A stretch of DNA of 64,000 nucleotides from Lactarius indigo (Eukaryota; Basidiomycota; Agaricomycetes; Russulales; Russulaceae). The stretch spans positions 2,604,001-2,668,000 of the forward strand of contig JAFKAC010000003.1 in the NCBI GenBank assembly GCA_025766275.1, read 5' to 3'. The notes under the pieces were generated by a model, which was not told the DNA's origin, searched no databases, and saw nothing but the letters and a program-made list of their open reading frames with translations. Below are positions 1-13,087 of the stretch, in pieces (the stretch's first letter is position 1; the number at the start of each line of letters is the position of its first letter). A program made the translations under genes and the position numbers.

Positions 1-1157
1 AGTTTCTGTAATGGTAACCCCAAGAAAGCAAGCATCACCTCGCTTCAAGTCATTAATCAAGATGTTGGTGGGATATTGCTCGCGGGCTCTGGTAATATGC
101 TGTGTCCACCGTTTTTTATTGTCCCACTAATTCCGTAACCAGCCGACGGCATGATTCGACTTTACCGCAACTATGATCCTGCAACCAGTAATACTGATGT
201 TCAGATGGTCAGCGCATTCCGTGGGCTGAGCGAGATCATCAGCGTGCGTCGCGGAAGCGGTGTGGTTGTAGATTGGAAACAAGCTGGCGGTTTCTTACTC
301 GTCGGGGGCGATTCACGGATTATTAGAGTGTGGGACGCCCATACAGAAGCCCAGCTACTGGTACGTTGACGTTCGTTTTTCAGCCGTGAGCCAACATGAC
401 AAGGACATTCGCAGGATTTGGAAACCAACTCTGACAGTCCAGTTACGGCGATTGCCTCTGAGCGGGGCCCGTCTTCCGTTTTACTGGCTGGTTTTGCTGA
501 TGGTATAACCAAAGTGTTCGATCGACGTTTGGAAGAGGAGGACGCCGTCGTACGGTCTTTCAATGAACACAATAATTGGGTGCAGAACGTTCGCTGGCAC
601 CCCCACTTTGGGAACCAGTTCTTGTCAGCGAGGTCAGTCATACTTCTCTTATGTGGTCGACTCTTAAAATGTCGGTTTTAAGTATGAATGGCGAGGTCAA
701 ACTGTGGGATACTCGTGGCGCTGATCGGGCCATAGAAACCTGGGATATGTTCCCCGGAGGACTTGCTGCGTTCGATGTGCATTCACAAAGCGGAGTATTT
801 GCGGGGTGTGTATTGCCATAAGCCCTGATGTTTATTATGGTATTCACGCTCCGACCCCTAGGGTCTCTACCATATCGCCTTCGAACTGGCGGACTCAGCG
901 CGTTGTAGTACATTCAATAACGCGCTCCACGACTCTTTCCGCCGCAACCATGAACACTGGTCTGACAACCTCTCCGACTCGGGGATTCCCGTCTCAATAT
1001 ATCCCGCGATCAAGCTCCATAACTTTCCATCCAACGGAAATGTTGTATGGCGTTGGTAGCCCCGATGGGACTGGTACGTACTTGATACTCGGTTAGACGA
1101 AAGCAACTTGCTCAGGAATCCACTTCAGTGCGTATTTATGGCTCCAAGTTACTGTGA
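1..1157 (+). CDS. KOG1: Raptor/Kog1, C-terminal WD40 part (5' truncated)
   Basis: Carboxy-terminal beta-propeller of the TORC1 scaffold Raptor (yeast Kog1, fission yeast Mip1), which presents substrates to TOR kinase at the vacuole. The window opens inside the gene, so the caspase-like and HEAT regions are absent. At least six exons are visible. The first ends near 92 and the reading resumes at about 143 with DGMIRLYRNYDP; WD repeats follow with IIRVWDAH, ITKVFDRR, WVQNVRWHPHF and EVKLWDTRG. An intron at about 632-682 joins FLSAS to MNGEVKLWD, another at about 811-868 joins FAG to the exon with WRTQRVVVHS. The last intron (to 1128) joins FHPTEMLYGVGSPDGT to VRIYGSKLL and the stop at 1155-1157. 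The spacing of these motifs matches Raptor rather than a generic WD protein. No frame problem was seen. Confidence 0.88.
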
Positions 1158-1450
1158 GAACAAGCTATGTGGGTTTTAGAAGTTGATGAGACGCCCATGC
1201 CATGTTATTTCTTTACCATCTGCTGCAGTTCCTCTTCCACGTAATATAGCTTACAAGCCACTAGTGACATTTCTGACATTGCTCTTCTACTAATTCTCTG
1301 TATACTCGTTCAAGTGTCCTGTTCTCCGCGTAATTCACTCCCAGTTTTACGTAGTCGGATGTGGACGTCTGGGCGTCACGCTTAGGATTTTGGCAGATCC
1401 TCGAGCCTATTTCAGGGGTACACGAGAAATTTCCAAATTCTGTCATCGTC
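1158..1450. other. Intergenic stretch downstream of Kog1
   Basis: About 290 bases between the Kog1 stop and the next start codon. AT-richer than the flanks; presumably holds the Kog1 3' UTR and the promoter of the small acidic gene. No coding signal seen. Confidence 0.5.
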
Positions 1451-1962
1451 ATGCCTCCAACTGTAGAAGAGAGTCATCCTTCGCATGACGATCTCAACAA
1501 TGCTGAGGACCTAGAAGGTGAAGAAAGCGACGAATACGATATCGAAGTAGGTGGAAATTGTTTTGTGTTTTTTTTCTCCATACGTGTTACCTCGTAGGAC
1601 GAAGACGATGAAGAATACGATGACGATGATGAGGGTGATGAGGACGAGGAAAGCGAACAGAACGGCGTGAGCGCCCCGCGTTTTCTGATAATCTGTAATG
1701 TTCACCCCCGGTTCCTAGCGACCCTCTAACTTGACAGCACTACTCCTAGGTGGGGAAGAGGTAGGTAGCTAAATGTCTTATTTTAGTACTAGAATCGCTG
1801 AAAGTCGGCAACGGAAAGGCGGAAGAGGACGAAGAATATAGCGAGGCTGAGGCAGGAGCTGGTTCGGTCCCTATGGGCTCTACCAAACGTACCAGAGATG
1901 GTAGTGAGGAAGGTGACGGGGACGGGGAGGACGAGCAAGGCCCGAAGAAGCTCAAAGTATAG
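1451..1962 (+). CDS. Small acidic, probably nuclear, protein
   Basis: A roughly 120-residue protein assembled from three exons: 1451-1546, 1598-1666 and 1765-1962. The first intron (1547-1597) has a clean GTAGGT donor and CGTAG acceptor. The second (1667-1764) runs from GTGAGC to GGTAG and keeps the frame. Exon 2 is almost entirely Asp and Glu. Exon 3 is acidic, then has TKRTRDGSEE and ends with basic PKKLKV, a plausible nuclear localization signal. The composition resembles acidic histone-chaperone or nucleolar proteins, but no family motif is recognizable and no function should be assigned. Two in-frame GTG codons upstream make a longer start unlikely. The third exon boundary is the least certain part. 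Confidence 0.55.
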
Positions 1963-2301
1963 GGTGACGGACGACAGATCAAAACCGAACTGCTACTTCT
2001 GCGATACTGTATTTTCGCCGTATCGGATTTAACACAACATCTGGACCTGCAACAAACATATAGTTACAGGATAGGGTACAGGTATCGAGAGCCAGCTCTT
2101 GCGAACATCGTGACTGGTAGCTAGCAACCGCTCTCTGGTTCAATCAGAACGCAAATACATGGAGAATTTTTTGGCCTGCTTATTTCGCGTACAACAACCA
2201 CCCTGGAATGCCCTAAGATTAAACGTCGAGTACATGAGGAAAGGACTCACGATATTGGGCTCACTCCAAAAAAAAAAATCTGTACGGGGACGCGTTTGTG
2301 T
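1963..2301. other. Convergent intergenic stretch
   Basis: Space between two convergent genes, likely holding both 3' UTRs. It contains a short A-run near 2270-2278. Nothing else recognizable. Confidence 0.5.
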
Positions 2302-3035
2302 TTATGGAACAATTGCCTCTTCGCTCCAACCGTCTTCCGTACGGGTGAAGAACGCCCTTTGGTTTGGTTTGGTGGCCATCTGCGCCCAATCAACCCTAAG
2401 CGGTTCGATGACGATGATAGCATAGTTGCTGAGGGCGAGCTCGACAAGCTCTTTTTCTCTGTCCGTCTTCGCTTCACTCGGTTTGGGCACCGTCGTAGGC
2501 CAGTCGTTTGCCTCTCCGACTTTCAGAGGCGTACCGGTTGGGCGACACCAAGAAGCACGCATTTCTTCATTTACAGCGTCGAAAAGCTCGCGTCGTTTGG
2601 CCTCCCAGTCGAACCCGGTCATCTCGAGAGCATCGATGCCAGCGCACTCGACGGCGGTATGTAGAGGAGCGGGGATGGAATGCTGAGGTGACGCAAAGAC
2701 GCGAGCAAGCCCAGTGATACGAAATTGGTCCAAAGTAGCGTTGATCCACCAGACGAGCTCGACGGTGTCCGTGTGTGCTATCTGATGGACTTTCGGAGTA
2801 CGAATGTCGGTAGACGTCACCAAAAGGGGGAATACAGGCCTAGAGGGGGGCACGAGGAAGGCACGATGAATGAGTGAGCGAACACATGGCTTTCCGGCAT
2901 CATCGACAGTAGCCAGCTGAAAGACTGGAAGGCGGTTATGATGACAAGCAGACTCGCAAGGGGACACTTACGGCTCGAATTTGAGTGCTGTGCAACGGCC
3001 TGTTGGAGGGCTGTGTACCACCGGGGGGTATTCAT
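2302..3035 (-). CDS. FMN-binding PNPOx-like protein (Alr4036 family)
   Basis: Predicted flavin-binding split-barrel protein of the pyridoxamine-5'-phosphate oxidase superfamily, Alr4036-type branch. These usually bind FMN; the physiological substrate of fungal members is not settled, so an oxidase role is only family inference. Two exons. The first starts MNTPRWYTALQQAVAQH (start 3033-3035). An intron with GTAAGT donor and TTCCAG acceptor joins it to FQLATVDDAGKP, the usual first beta-strand of the domain. Later come the arginine-rich strand CVRSLIHR, VELVWWINATLDQFRITG and a C-terminal segment ending WSEEAIVP that fits the family. Length is about 230 residues, normal for the group. It diverges from the CorA gene with about 154 bases between start codons, so the promoters probably overlap. 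Confidence 0.8.
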
Positions 3036-3189
3036 CAGGTCTCACTGATAATGTCAGACTACGAAGCCTCGAGCCTTATACGGCATTATCACCCGGTACG
3101 ATCGGCCATGATCCCCGGTCGTTTCCATGCACACGCGCACGCATGCGCACACGCTTCTGCCCCACCTTGACACGATCTCCCACTCTACT

Positions 3190-5614
3190 ATGCCCAGGGA
3201 AGACAGTCTTTCCGACTTAGATGGCGAATCCATCACCTCAGAAGAAGAAGCTGGAGTAATAACCGAAGCTCCTGCGCGAGGCCGTTCCCCTCGACCAAGA
3301 GCTTCCGCGAGCTCTAATCGACCACACTTACGTTCGGACAAGTCTAAGTCTCTAAAGAGTCCCAAGAGCATTTCTAGTCATAAGAGCGTTGCCAGTCGCA
3401 AGACCTGACCGCGCCGCGACGGCACCCCAACAGCCCTATACGGGTGGTACCCCAGGAGACCGTCTTCGTGCTACAGTCCGAAAAGTCATCGCCCTTCACC
3501 GCACCTCTGCTATAATCCGGCGTGGAGGTCTGGGGGCGGAACCAGGAGTCGACCCCCGCCGGCACAGCGCATTCGCTACGTTCGGTAACATACGCCAAAA
3601 ATGTCTAATCGACATCATCGACTACTCGTCACTCAGGTGCAGTTCTGGTCGCATGACAAACAATGAGTTCGTCGAGTTCCTCAAGAATCGCGAAGCGTCC
3701 GCTCCTGAGCCCTGGGTGAAAGTACGTTGGATCAACGTAGGAGGCATTAGTTGGGACGTCATCAGCGCACTTGCCCTAAAATATGGTAACACCCATTTAC
3801 AATATTTATCGCTTCCGAATTCTGAGTCGTTTTCAAGATATGCACCCTCTATCCATCGAAGATTTGCTTCATCGGCGCGGCCATGCACGTTCCAAGGCTG
3901 ATTACTATCCCAAGCATTTGTTCATACGTGTCCTGTGTCATACCCTTGGCTCTTCTACTCGGGCCTCTGGAGGTTCTGATGGTGCCTCCCCAGCAGCATG
4001 GTCCTCTCCTGCTGCAATCACCGGCTTACCCCGTTCATCTTCTCCCCAGCGTCTTGACGATAAATTAGGCATTGTTGACGACGGCGCGTATGGAGATAGC
4101 CACGGAAGCTATGCCGATCCAGATGACGAATTCGAAAGAGCTACTCTTATCGACCCCGAATTAGGGGGGCGCAGAGGATCATTGCTGGTGTGGACATTTC
4201 CGTAACGCCAATCCGACGCGCTTATTCTTTCCCTTCATCCTAGGCGCAGAAACGAAGGCGCGCTGCAGCGGAGTTGACTTTGGAAGAGTTGAAGAAGGGA
4301 GACCGCGTTGACGTGCGCATCGAAGCTATGTGCATATTTCTTTTCCGCGACGGTGATGTTCATTGTCCCATCTAATCGCTTCTTCTCATGAATTTTCTCT
4401 TGTTAGGCACTGTCGTCTCGTTTCAGTCAAAGCCAAATTTCGATTTGACCGAGCCTATTGCCTCGCGTATTCGTCAGCGAGACACTTCCTTGCGAACAAC
4501 CGCCGACCCTTCCTTACTCGTCGAAAGTCTGCTCGATCTAGGTGGGCTACTTACGGTCCTCTCACCTGGCCTAACCCCGTCTAACGAGGTTGCGCAGTCG
4601 TTGACGCTGCTTTGGAGGTCGTGGACGAGTATCATGCACGGCTCAGTCTACTGGAGCAAAGGGTCCTCATACAATCCAAGGTCTCGACAGGTCCGGAGTC
4701 GTTCGTATTCTTACCTTCCTATCGACCGACTTAAACTCATGCCTATTGCTAGTCCATATCCTCTCTGGAGACCTAATTTTACACAAGCGTACCCTGGAGC
4801 CCATCAAAGCCTTGGTTTACGCTCTGAGACGCTATGATGTCGACCGAACGGCAGCGTGCCTCGATTTGTCGTCAACCGCTGGGGATCAGAAAGTCGTTGG
4901 ATTCATGTCCCACAAAGCGAAGATATATCTCGTTAGTCCTTCGTTTCTATTGTGACTAGAGGTTGACGCGTTCACTCTGCAGGCCGACGTGCACGACCAT
5001 ATAGAATATGCACTGACTAGTTTGGACATGTATGCTGCCATGGCAGAGAACTTGATTAATTATACCTTCAACGTAAGTCGCGAAGCGTGATTACTTCTCG
5101 GATACGAGCTGAACAATATTATCCCAGATGGCTTCTTACGAGATGAACGTAGTGATGTACGCCAATTATGGTGTCTGTTTGGATCATCACTCAAAACTTC
5201 TATAGGCGCCGCTTGACACTATGTACTATCGTGTTCTTGCCGCTTACCTTGCTAACGGGATACTTTGTGAGCTCTCTCCTTTCCTCCTCACAGAAATGTC
5301 CTCAGTCTCGTTAGGGCATGAACTTCGAGAACATGTGGACCATTCACCACGGGCACTCTGACGTCGTGTACGTGTCCTTCGGATGTTCATCGGCGTAGTT
5401 AAATGAGTCACTTTCCAGCTTCTGGATTATTGCCATTCCTGTCATGCTCGTCGTTGTACCTACTTTCATGTGGGCTGACATCGTTCGTATGTATCATTAC
5501 TTCAAGAAGAATATCCTGGCCCAGAACGTTACAAAGGCACGTTTCGATGGGTTTAAACCCCTGGTCTTAACTGCTAATCCGTAATCATTCACTTAGGGGC
5601 TCAAGAGTGACTGA
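3190..5614 (+). CDS. CorA-type magnesium transporter
   Basis: CorA/Alr1-superfamily transporter with a large cytosolic N-terminal domain and two C-terminal membrane helices. Key segments are LGAEPGVDPR, VRWINVGGISWDVI, MHPLSIEDLLHRR, the long helix with EVVDEYHARLSLLEQ, and the pore signature GMNFEN (after the first helix, exon near 5317-5366). The second helix contains FWIIAIPVMLVV and the protein ends GLKSD. Around ten exons are needed; TVVSFQSKPNFDLTEPI follows a short exon after the intron near 4350. The start at 3190 opens a Ser/Lys-rich disordered tail. The frame changes between SVASRKT (about 3406) and PYTGGTPGDR (3434). A 46-nt intron at 3388-3433 with a weak GTTGCC donor would explain it; a one-base error is the alternative. 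Basidiomycete homologues act at the plasma or vacuolar membrane, which the sequence does not settle. Confidence 0.85.
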
Positions 5615-6320
5615 ACTTCTGAGGTTTTGGACCGGATTCTACGGATTGATGCCCCACCTTATATATACCAATCATATTCTCTGAAGTATCCAGTCACACC
5701 CTTGGCACAGACTCGCCTTGTCCTCTCTACATCTACTGCGCTTTTTGTTAAGCTTAGCCTTCATACCATACATTCCTTGGGACTTATAAAGTATACCTTG
5801 TTGATTTGGTCGATGTCAGCACGATGCGCAGGCCCAGAAAATGGATGAGGCTGGAGCTTTCTGATCTCATGAGGGTTTGAACGGGCTTTACGGGTAACTC
5901 GCTCTTGATTCTGAGTGCACTGCCAGAAATGCAGCTCGGGTCCTCAATAATCGTATGGCCGCTGGTTCTAGGAGTGGGATCTTTATCTCGCTGACTCCAC
6001 CGTATTGAAAAACGACTCAGTAACCGACACAAAGCACATACTTGGTAGTACAGTACAGGTGTACTAAGGCTATCTGTCGCACCATATGATCAGAGCTGCG
6101 CCGCATAGTAGTTTCTGGTAGTGCGAAGGTTCCACGAAGCACCCCATGATATTCCAACTGGCCAAAATAGGCCCGCCAAGTAAAGCTACTCTGAGGCGCG
6201 CGAAGCGGCCAGTGGTTTCCGAACGCCATCCGGGCTTACGGAGAGAGACCAATCTCACTGTCAACCTCTCGAAATAAAGTAGTGCGCATTGAATCTGCTG
6301 AGGAATGAAAAAAGAGGGAG
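5615..6320. other. Convergent intergenic region, no gene seen
   Basis: About 700 bases between the convergent CorA and Utp14 genes. Only short ORFs (about 70-115 codons) occur, on both strands, with no motif and no convincing splice structure. Parts will be the two 3' UTRs. Confidence 0.5.
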
Positions 6321-9300
6321 CTAGACTGGTTTCTCGAGGGGTTTGATGATTGTCCCCATCTGAAGAAATATTTATTTCGTTTGTAAGCTTCGGCCACATT
6401 GAAGCAGAAGTCGACACCAGACCTTTTTAGTGACCTTTGGAAGAGTTGCACGCTGAGTGGCGGTACGCGTGTTCCACTCCTTCCCTAACGGATTCTCGAG
6501 GCTGCGCTCGAACTGTGCCTTGCCGGTGTAAGGATATGGCAGGTCTTGGACCATGTACTTCGCTGCCTTTTTGTCGCGCTTCTCAGAAATGATCACATGA
6601 GCCTTACCAAAGTCAGCCCGAGACTGAGGCGTGATGCCGGCGATCTTCTTGATCAGATGAGGCTTTGGGGGCGCCTTGCGCGTCCCTTGTCCCCCCCAAG
6701 CACCCTGTCAAGTTGACAGGTTTACTGGTTACAATAGAAACAAGAGGGCCGAGGACAGTAGGCTTACCCAACCAGGCAAGGAAGTATCAACCTCTCGTGG
6801 AGCGTCGTCCTCAATCTCACGACGCTTGGTTTCCTCGAACTCCTGGAACGAGAAGCGTCAAAACTTGCACCAAAACACCCGCGAAACACACCAACCTCCA
6901 CGACATTATCTCCTGCAAAAGCCATCGTAACAAGGTCCTTTTGCTCGAACGCATTGTATTTCTTGCCAGTGCCTATTCGCTTGAGCCTCTCCTCTTGCTC
7001 TTCGACCTCGTCATCTTCGTCGGAATTAGAGTCACTGATTCTGGCTCGTGTTCGTCGGCTACCTTGCGACGGTGCTAGGAGCAGGTCCGCAGGGGTGATC
7101 TCAAGTACAGCATCGTCCCGAGCTTTCGCTACTTCGTCCTCGGTTTCTCTCTGCCTCTTCCGGAGCTTATTTTTAGCCTTAGCTACGCTGTCGCTACCTC
7201 TGCTGATAGCAACCTCGCTCCTCTTGAGAGTTGTGAACGAAGATTTGTCGTTACGAGAAAGCCAAGGGTTATCCTCACTTCGAGACTGTTGACTCTGAGG
7301 AACGCAGATTGTCTGCAAGTCGACAGGCGACATAGTCGGCGTTGCCTCAGAGAAAGAGTGAATGTCAGTGGACTTGAGGGTCGTACTTGACGCGTCCGAT
7401 GGCGTAGGTCGTTGCGTCAAGATCGACGTTAACTACGAAAGTGGTGAGCACACGGTGACCATCGCGGTTCAGAACACCTACGCTGCTTGGCCTAAGGGAA
7501 ATCCTCCCACCCGTGCGCTGAAGAGTGACGGTAGGACCCTCTTGAGTTAGTTCGTGACCGTCAATCTCATCATCGTGGGGGGCGCTGTCCAAATCCTCGA
7601 TTTCATTTATTAGGTCGTCCACTTGTTGATTGACCTCTCGTTGTTCGCGTGCAGCTGCGTCCTGCATGAATTTCATGTCAAATACGCTCTTGCTTTTCTC
7701 CTTGAGTGGATCCGATTTTTCGCATTTGAGCTTGGCTAGTTCGTCGAAAGCACGAGCTTTAAGTCGTGCCAAACCTTCGTCGTCTACGTCGTCATCATCA
7801 TCATCGTAATCGGAGTCGCTGTTCTCTGGTTCCCCTTGAATCTTTCTGCGCAGCATCTCCCCTCTCCCGTGCATCTCCGCCATATCTCGACGTTGATCAG
7901 CGTCCATCTCCCCCCTTTGTCTCATTGTTCTTGCCCACTTCCCTGTGCTCTTATGTCTGAGCGTAGCTCGCTCTTTTGCGCGTTCCGCCTGCCTCTTCAA
8001 GGACTCTTCAGGTTCTCCAGCGTCATTCACTTCGTCACGATGTTTGTCCTTGTCGCGCCTCCTGAGGCGTCGATATGTCTTGCTCTTGATTTTGGAAATC
8101 CGCTTCGCCTTCGCTTCGGCACGAAACAGGAGCTCGCGAGTCTTCATGACCTCTGCACGCCGCGAAGCTACCTCTTCAGTCGAGAGGTGGTTCATTTTGA
8201 GTTCCTCAGTCTTCTGAATATCTTCTTCTCTCATTTGAGCTCTTTTAAGCAGCTGATCTACGGCAGTCTCCAACTCTGTGGAAGGCTGCGAAGGTAATGA
8301 ACACACCACAATGCAGACGCGTCAAAGACAGTCCTGACCTTAAATTTTGCTATGAGCTCAAGATTGGATGTCTTTGCAACGGGTTCTGCCTGTAATGGAA
8401 AGGATAGGTGCTCGGCCTTTGGGTTGGGGGGTTAGCCAGAGTAAAACGCAAGGGTATGAGCACAACCTCTTTGATCTGTTTCATCGTGTCTGTCCATTTG
8501 TCAATTTCTGCTTTTGTCTGCTCGTATGCTGCTTCTCTATCCAATCGCTCTTGCGTCCGTTGGGGCAGCGGTGCTGGGAGTGGTACCCCACGAGCCCGTG
8601 AGGAGTCCATAATCTTAACGGATTTCTTGAGGGATAGCACTGCCGATGAGCGAGAAGCCAGCGGTGCAAGCAAATCATTTAATCGAAGCTGCTGGCCTAG
8701 TAAAGTTCAGAATAATGCGCCTGACATCATAGTAAGACGAACCAGACGGCAGAGCTGCGAATTCCCTTTCTTCTCCAACTGCCGTCTTTTCTTCCACGAG
8801 CCTTTTCTTCCGTGGGAGGGAGGCATTTGCTATGTCGTCGTCCCCTTGGCGCTTCTTGGACGTTTCTAGAGATGAGACGAACTTCTCGAGACCGTCGAGG
8901 GCGTTTGGATCAACGTCCTCGTCTGCAGACCAGGAAGGGACGCCGTCTTCCTCTTCCTCCTCTTCCTCCCCATCTTCCTCGTCGTAGTCATGTCCTTCCG
9001 CCTCTTCACCGTCGTCTCTCTCTGGCCCTGTTCCTGCGCTATGGACCCCATGATGCGGAACGTTTGCAAGACCAACGTCGTTCGTGCCGCCACTACCTGT
9101 ACGGCCATCGAGGATGTCGAGAATGTCGACAAAATCCCCCGGGTTACCGACCTCGGGATCGGCACTGCTATCACTTTCTTCATCAAGATCTACTCCTTGG
9201 GAGCTGGACACATCGCTCTCCATAGACCCTTTATATGGGGTCTTACCACGAGACTAATCACATAGGCACTGGGTAAATTAATAGAGGGGTGTATGAGAGC

Positions 9301-9636
9301 GTGGCACACCTTCGGGAAGGAAAACCCAGCAAAGCGTTCTTCATCACTGTCTTCGAACGCTGCATCACTGTCAAGCTCTTCGTCATCCTCCGGAGGTATC
9401 TCCTCATCCTCAACGCTTTCTCCGATGAGGCGTGGCTTCCGTATGTTAGCAGCAAGATCGCCGTCGGAGTCAAAACCGTGTTCATTTGCTTCCTCTTTGT
9501 CAAGAGAGAGAGGTATGTTGCCCCTCCGGACTTTCTGGGATTGATATTCATAGACGTCCGAACGTAGAGGATTGCGGGGGGTATTCTGTCGTCCCCGCCG
9601 TCGAGTAGATTTCGAGGAGCCCGAGGACTTCGCCAT
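6321..9636 (-). CDS. UTP14: Utp14, small-subunit processome protein
   Basis: Nucleolar U3 snoRNP/SSU-processome component that activates the helicase Dhr1 during 18S rRNA maturation. It starts MAKSSGSSKSTRRRGRQ at 9636. The N-terminal half is strongly acidic. The family core follows: LDREAAYEQTKAEIDKW, AEPVAKTSNLELIAKFK, PSTELETAVDQLLKRA, and KIKSKTYRRLRR, the most conserved Utp14 motif. The C-terminal part has PPKPHLIKKIAG, VIISEKRDKKAAKY and PYPYTGKAQFERS. About eight exons. The last intron (donor GTCTGG, acceptor TTCTTCAG) leads to a 39-nt final exon (6321-6359) coding GTIIKPLEKPV, matching the usual GT.I.PLEK ending; without it the protein would end in an unrelated tail. Length near 900 residues is normal. 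The antisense ORFs here are shadows of the acidic repeats. Confidence 0.93.
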
Positions 9637-9781
9637 GGTTTACTGGCGCTTATTGATCAAACAAAAAAGTGAAGACTATTGACAGCACCGGGCCGAACTG
9701 CCGGTGTCGATTTCATAGAAGAGAGAGGATGTATGTACATGACATCGACGAACAACCACCCATCCGGCATGTGTAAATAGA

Positions 9782-10450
<669 letters not shown>

Positions 10451-11141
10451 GCTTTCCCACGTCTTGGTTCCTGCTGACTGTCACGGCGGTCTTTTCGTTT
10501 GGGTGAGTCTCACCTCTTATCCCTTCCTAATCCCCAGACACGATGATACCAACTCGTAACTCAGCTCACTTTGATGCCGACGTGCACACGAAAAGAATAC
10601 GATACATTCTCTGATTTTTGCTGAGTATTGTTTCGGCAGTTCTCTGACCCGCTTTGTTTTCTTTCGCTAGGCTTTGTGTTGGTGGGCCAATGTCGCCCAG
10701 CCCTCTTGTTCCCTGCGATTTCCGATGGTTCCATGTCTTTTTCATCGTGAGTGCCACTGTCACACCTTTTCTCTCGAGATGCAGAACTTTTTCTCGCGAT
10801 GTGTCAAGGCACATTGAGCTATTTCTCCCTTTGGGAATGATTCAAGTCTCTGATTCCTAAATCCCTCATTACTGAAAGGGCCTTGTGACTAACTCTGTAG
10901 ACCCACAGATTGCTAGATGTAGTGCCCTCGTTATTACATGTAGTCCCCTGGGCTCCATCATTGCTGTATTTGTTTGTAGTAATTTTACGAGATCCAACAC
11001 AAAACATAGCGGCTTCATTTCTGTCCTATTTTTACCACACTGCGACTAGTAGTGGCAGTGTAGTGACTTTGCCTATGATAAAACATTCACGCGGATCACG
11101 TTCTGATATCAGAAGACGGCCTTAACGAGCCTATCCCAAAC
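10451..11141. promoter_or_regulatory. Shared upstream region of eL40 and the Gfd2-like gene
   Basis: About 690 bases between divergent genes, presumed to hold both promoters. It is pyrimidine-rich on the plus strand around 10640-10810 (repeated TTTC and CTTT blocks). A further intron-like pair (GTGAGT near 10503, CCCCAG near 10539) lies on the plus strand. No specific binding site can be named. Confidence 0.4.
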
Positions 11142-13087
11142 ATGGAGCTCTCAGGCCCCGAGCCGAGGCCTTTTAGCGCGAACAGTGGCACAGGGCGAAG
11201 TTTGTGCCATCACACTGTGCAAGCCGTCGTGCTAAATGTCCGATTTTCAACTCGTTGACAGTCAAGGATGGGAGTACGACCTCCAGTCTGTGCGCACATT
11301 CAAGCTTCAAGTATCATGATTTCGCTCAAGCCTCACTACATTCGATAGGTGTACGCCGCATACACGGGCTATTTTCAACTCAATGGAATACCCTGGCAAG
11401 TAGCTGTACTCTCCTCGAAGGATTGGGAATTGACACCGTACATGCTTGAAAAGGTACGAACGCTCTTGGGGTCACCTGTTCAATACCTTTGAAGACTTCC
11501 TGTCCTTCTCGTGGCCGGTCATTACCGCCACAGATGCATACACGGGAAGGGCTCACATTGTCACGAGAATGACATCCGTTGGCGCATTTGTGAGGATGAT
11601 CAAGACAAGGTTTGGGGACACATTGCCACTTGTCGACAACGTCGTGAAAGTACACCCTTTTGAAACGCACCAACGGCAGCTACGAACGATCTCTGATTAT
11701 TCTTCGTACAAAAAGCTCCACGCGACGTTGCGCGCGGTGCATCTGTCCGCTCTCAAGGCCCGTATTCGCCTCGGTGAGCCAAGGGCGATTCAGGAGGTTT
11801 GGGACCTCCACGACAAGGCCTTTCTTGCCATCGATTTCGAGAGCTCGGAGCGGAACGCAGCCACAGTCCTCGAATGGGGTTATGCAGCTGTTCGCTGCGG
11901 CCACTTGGATGCGTAAGTCAGAGAATAATTGTCGACCGTGCTGATACGAATGTCTGCCCACAGCCTGGGAGCCTGGCCGCCGATTCCCGAGGAAAATTAC
12001 AGGTAAAACCATTCCATAAAATGCCGACGTCCTCTTTCATTTCTTTCAACAGAAGGGGACATTACATTGTCAACGAGTATTCAGACAAAATTCGCAATAA
12101 GTACAATCCAACGTACCCCTGGCAGGTAGGATAATTAGGTCGACTAATGGCAACGGAAGACACAGTCGCTGATATACATCTGGCAGTATGCAGTAAGGTT
12201 ATCTCCGTTTGTCTTCAACCTCACTGGGCTATACCCTACTTTCTCAGTTTGGTGAAAGTCAAGTTGTGTCGAAGGCTGGACTGCCACAAATAATTCAGGC
12301 TATTATCAGGTGAGAAACACCCTATCGCGGAAATGCATGTTTCTGATATACCTGCCACAGTAGTCTTTCCAGCCCTGATTCTGAGACACAGGCGAACAGT
12401 CTTGTCTTGATCACCCACTCTCCAGTCGAAGACCTTCGTCGGCTTGACGAAATGAAGATTAGTAAGCATCTGTTCAAAGGCGACTGTCGATTATCATTCA
12501 CGCTTGAGTCAGAACTGCCCCATAATCTTTTGATAGTCGACGTCACTGTCTACGAGAACTGTCTATTCAAAGCCGGCCTGCGAGGGGCAATGCTCGATGC
12601 GAAGACGGGGTCACCTCGGCAGCCAAGCTCATTGCTGTCCCTTCGCAGCATTCTCCACTCGCTCCACGTGCCACTCGATTTCGCTTTGCACAATTCTGGA
12701 AACGATGCTTTCGCTTGTCTTCTGGCCTTTCAGATGCTTGTGGACCCCAAGAACACCCAGCCTCCACCACCACGAGTGCAACGACCGACCACGCTCACGA
12801 GAAGCACCACTCAAGGCTCGATCCCATTACTTTCACCTATGCTTACCCCTCCCGTGATGGCCGTGGCCGTCATGCCAAGACCACACTCCGCCTCCCCCCA
12901 GACTCCACGTTTCGACCTGGGTGACAGCTTAGCGATCCAACGCCAATCACCGACGTTCCCGAATCGCCTGTCTGTGGGGGATATACAGGCTAGAATCTCC
13001 ATTTCTGGTGCTCCCGATGAGGAAGGGAGGATTAAATACACACCAGACACCCTTAGCAGAAAGTTTACCCACACAACCATTGGATAA
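11142..13087 (+). CDS. Gfd2/YDR514C-like protein with RNase H-type fold
   Basis: Member of the fungal Gfd2/YDR514C-like C-terminal domain family, predicted to have a ribonuclease H-like fold; the cellular function is not established. Acidic motifs typical of the fold are visible: KAFLAIDFESSERN (near 11815-11855), LIVDVTVYENCLF (near 12530-12575) and LDFALHNSGNDAFACLLAF (near 12675-12735), giving candidate metal-binding Asp/Glu positions. The C-terminal 100 residues are Pro/Ser/Thr-rich and probably disordered. Several short introns lie between 11910 and 12380. The N-terminus is uncertain: 11142 is the first plausible ATG, but joining it to the exon with VYAAYTGYFQLNGIPW needs splicing I could not settle. 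Between 11395 and 11500 the frame must shift, either by a GC-AG intron (11396-11453) or by an indel. Confidence 0.68.

Noticed and set aside
1361..1450. N-terminal extension of the small acidic protein
   Set aside because: Requires a GTG start; the ATG at 1451 has better context.
7766..8297. Long plus-strand ORFs within Utp14
   Set aside because: Shadows of the acidic and basic low-complexity exons of Utp14 on the other strand.
8666..9225. Plus-strand ORFs with SSSSSPSSS-type composition at 8812-9225
   Set aside because: Antisense reading of the Utp14 acidic region; no independent support.
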